From: Lachnospiraceae bacterium UBA3821
Lineage (GTDB): Bacteria > Bacillota > Clostridia > Lachnospirales > Lachnospiraceae
Assembly: GCA_002368865.1 (NCBI GenBank)
Contig: DFDT01000094.1
Coordinates: 1 to 6,452, forward strand
Direction of reading: 5' to 3'
Length of the DNA: 6,452 nucleotides
Shown: positions 5,837-6,452 of the stretch, piece after piece
How the letters are laid out: each line of letters starts with the position of its first letter
How positions within the stretch are numbered: the first letter of the stretch is position 1
The notes under the pieces: model-generated
What the model was told of the DNA's origin: nothing
The model's database searches: none
What the model saw: only the letters and a program-made list of their open reading frames with translations
Program-made: the position numbers and the translations under genes

Positions 5837-6286
5837 CTACCGTTCGCTCCTGCTTGTCCATGCCACATAGCCGGTAGCGGCCTGACAAATTCCAAAAATG
5901 AAGAAGGCTGTGGACATGAAATTAAGCGGGAACATATAGAACTGGATGCAGATCCAGAGCATCAGGGTAATCCCAAATATCCCACCGAGGGCCACGCCGA
6001 GTTCCTTCTTCCTCAGAAGCAGAACTGCCGCTGTCAAGTTGGTCAGTCCGTTCACGATCAGCAAGGCGATACCCGAAAACAGAAAATTCTGAAAGAGCAC
6101 ATCCGCAAAAGGCAACTTTTGAAAGAACGGAAGCATTGCGTCCATATGCAGCGCCTTTCCGCTGGGATCAATAATCATGCTGAGACCCCCAGCTACAGCG
6201 CCGATTCCAATAAAGAGCGTCCAGAAAATCAGCCATTTTCGGGCTTTTTCATATCGTGAATAATTGGTTTTAGAGTGTTCTTTCAT
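5837..6286 (-). CDS. Four-helix integral membrane protein, unknown function
   Basis: A 149-residue hydrophobic protein that I do not recognise. A basic cytoplasmic N-terminus (about 17 residues) leads into helix 1 (18-39). A polar loop containing DPSGKALHMDAMLPFF follows, then hydrophobic segments near 65-91, 96-116 and 121-142 and a short SRSER tail. There is no catalytic or metal-binding motif that I can see. ATG 6286 is preferred because GAGGTGG (6293-6299) lies 6 bases upstream; the longer frame would need a GTG at 6301, before that site. Its neighbours are a GNAT acetyltransferase upstream (72 bases) and the lipoprotein downstream (52 bases), all in the same direction, so one transcript is possible but no shared function is implied. 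Confidence 0.82.
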   Translation of the reverse strand: MKEHSKTNYSRYEKARKWLIFWTLFIGIGAVAGGLSMIIDPSGKALHMDAMLPFFQKLPFADVLFQNFLFSGIALLIVNGLTNLTAAVLLLRKKELGVALGGIFGITLMLWICIQFYMFPLNFMSTAFFIFGICQAATGYVAWTSRSER

Positions 6287-6292
6287 TCGATG

Positions 6293-6299
6293 CCACCTC
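6293..6299 (-). promoter_or_regulatory. Ribosome binding site deciding the membrane-protein start
   Basis: GAGGTGG 6 bases before the ATG at 6286. It supports that start over the in-frame GTG at 6301. Confidence 0.65.
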
Positions 6300-6358
6300 A
6301 CATACCGTATATTTATTGTGCGTTTTATTCAACATGCGATGCCAGTCGTGTCATTGGT

Positions 6359-6452
6359 TTAACCGGATAACTTGCGGTAAAACGTATAATGCTGCGCTTC
6401 TTCAAATCCAAGCTTCTCGTAAAAGAGCAGATCGGAAATAACATACGCCTCT
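6359..6452 (-). CDS. GNAT-family N-acetyltransferase, C-terminal fragment
   Basis: Only the last 30 residues lie in the window; the gene continues past the right edge. The fragment contains FYEKLGFEEA (10-19) and ends HYTFYRKLSG before a TAA stop at 6359-6361. The (F/L)YEKLGF pattern followed by a short beta-strand ending in a Y-x-K-x-L type segment is characteristic of the C-terminal part of GNAT acetyltransferases, where the helix before the pattern lines the acetyl-CoA site. The enzyme would transfer an acetyl group from acetyl-CoA to an amine; the substrate cannot be inferred. No T-rich hairpin follows the stop, so transcription may continue into the membrane-protein gene 72 bases downstream. 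Confidence 0.72.
   Translation of the reverse strand, partial: EAYVISDLLFYEKLGFEEAQHYTFYRKLSG

Noticed and set aside
5699..6259. Plus-strand 186-codon open frame
   Set aside because: It is antisense to the four-helix membrane protein and the lipoprotein start; its His- and Gln-rich product is typical of a shadow of a hydrophobic gene.
6306..6332. Possible promoter TTGAAT with TATACG before the membrane-protein gene
   Set aside because: The spacer is only 15 bases and the predicted start would fall on the ribosome binding site.

Overview
The window looks like chromosomal DNA from a Gram-positive anaerobe of the Clostridia, most likely Lachnospiraceae-like. This is inferred from the roughly even base composition, strong AGGAGG-type ribosome binding sites, short gaps and overlapping genes, a lipobox lipoprotein, and an ECF-type sigma factor placed next to an ABC-2 exporter. 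No rRNA, tRNA, CRISPR array, insertion sequence or origin was found. Every gene I can support lies on the minus strand, so transcription runs from high to low coordinates.

Right part (6452 to about 5250). The window opens inside the last 30 codons of a GNAT-type acetyltransferase (6359-6452). Next come a four-helix membrane protein of unknown function (5837-6286) and a small secreted lipoprotein that begins with TTG (5248-5784). After the lipoprotein is a 141-base gap with a perfect 8-bp inverted repeat (5162-5188) but no convincing T-tract.

Middle (5106 to 3490). A well-placed ribosome binding site leads into a small reading frame that appears to have lost one base near 5086. Its intact remainder is a 54-codon frame (4865-5029) whose TGA stop overlaps the ATG of the next gene as ATGA. 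That gene encodes a membrane-anchored member of the erythromycin esterase family (3546-4868) with the family's GExxHG and HNGH motifs. A hairpin with a T-rich tail (3491-3525) closes this unit.

Left part (3427 to 47). This is a compact four-gene operon: a short ECF-like sigma factor (2978-3427), a six-helix membrane protein with a charged cytoplasmic N-terminus (2255-2968), an ABC ATPase (1554-2270) and an ABC-2 permease (308-1561). Gaps and overlaps are 9, -16 and -8 bases, so the proteins are probably made together. The likely logic is a self-contained envelope-stress or export module. In this model the membrane protein is either the sigma factor's anti-sigma/sensor or a third exporter subunit. 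A further small, cysteine-containing frame with a good ribosome binding site (156-256) also seems to be one base short, and a strong nested-stem terminator (47-91) ends the operon.

The most notable points are the sigma factor/membrane protein/exporter module, the surface-anchored esterase-like enzyme coupled to an unrecognised small protein, and two tiny genes that each look one base short. Those two could be real pseudogenes or uncorrected sequence errors.
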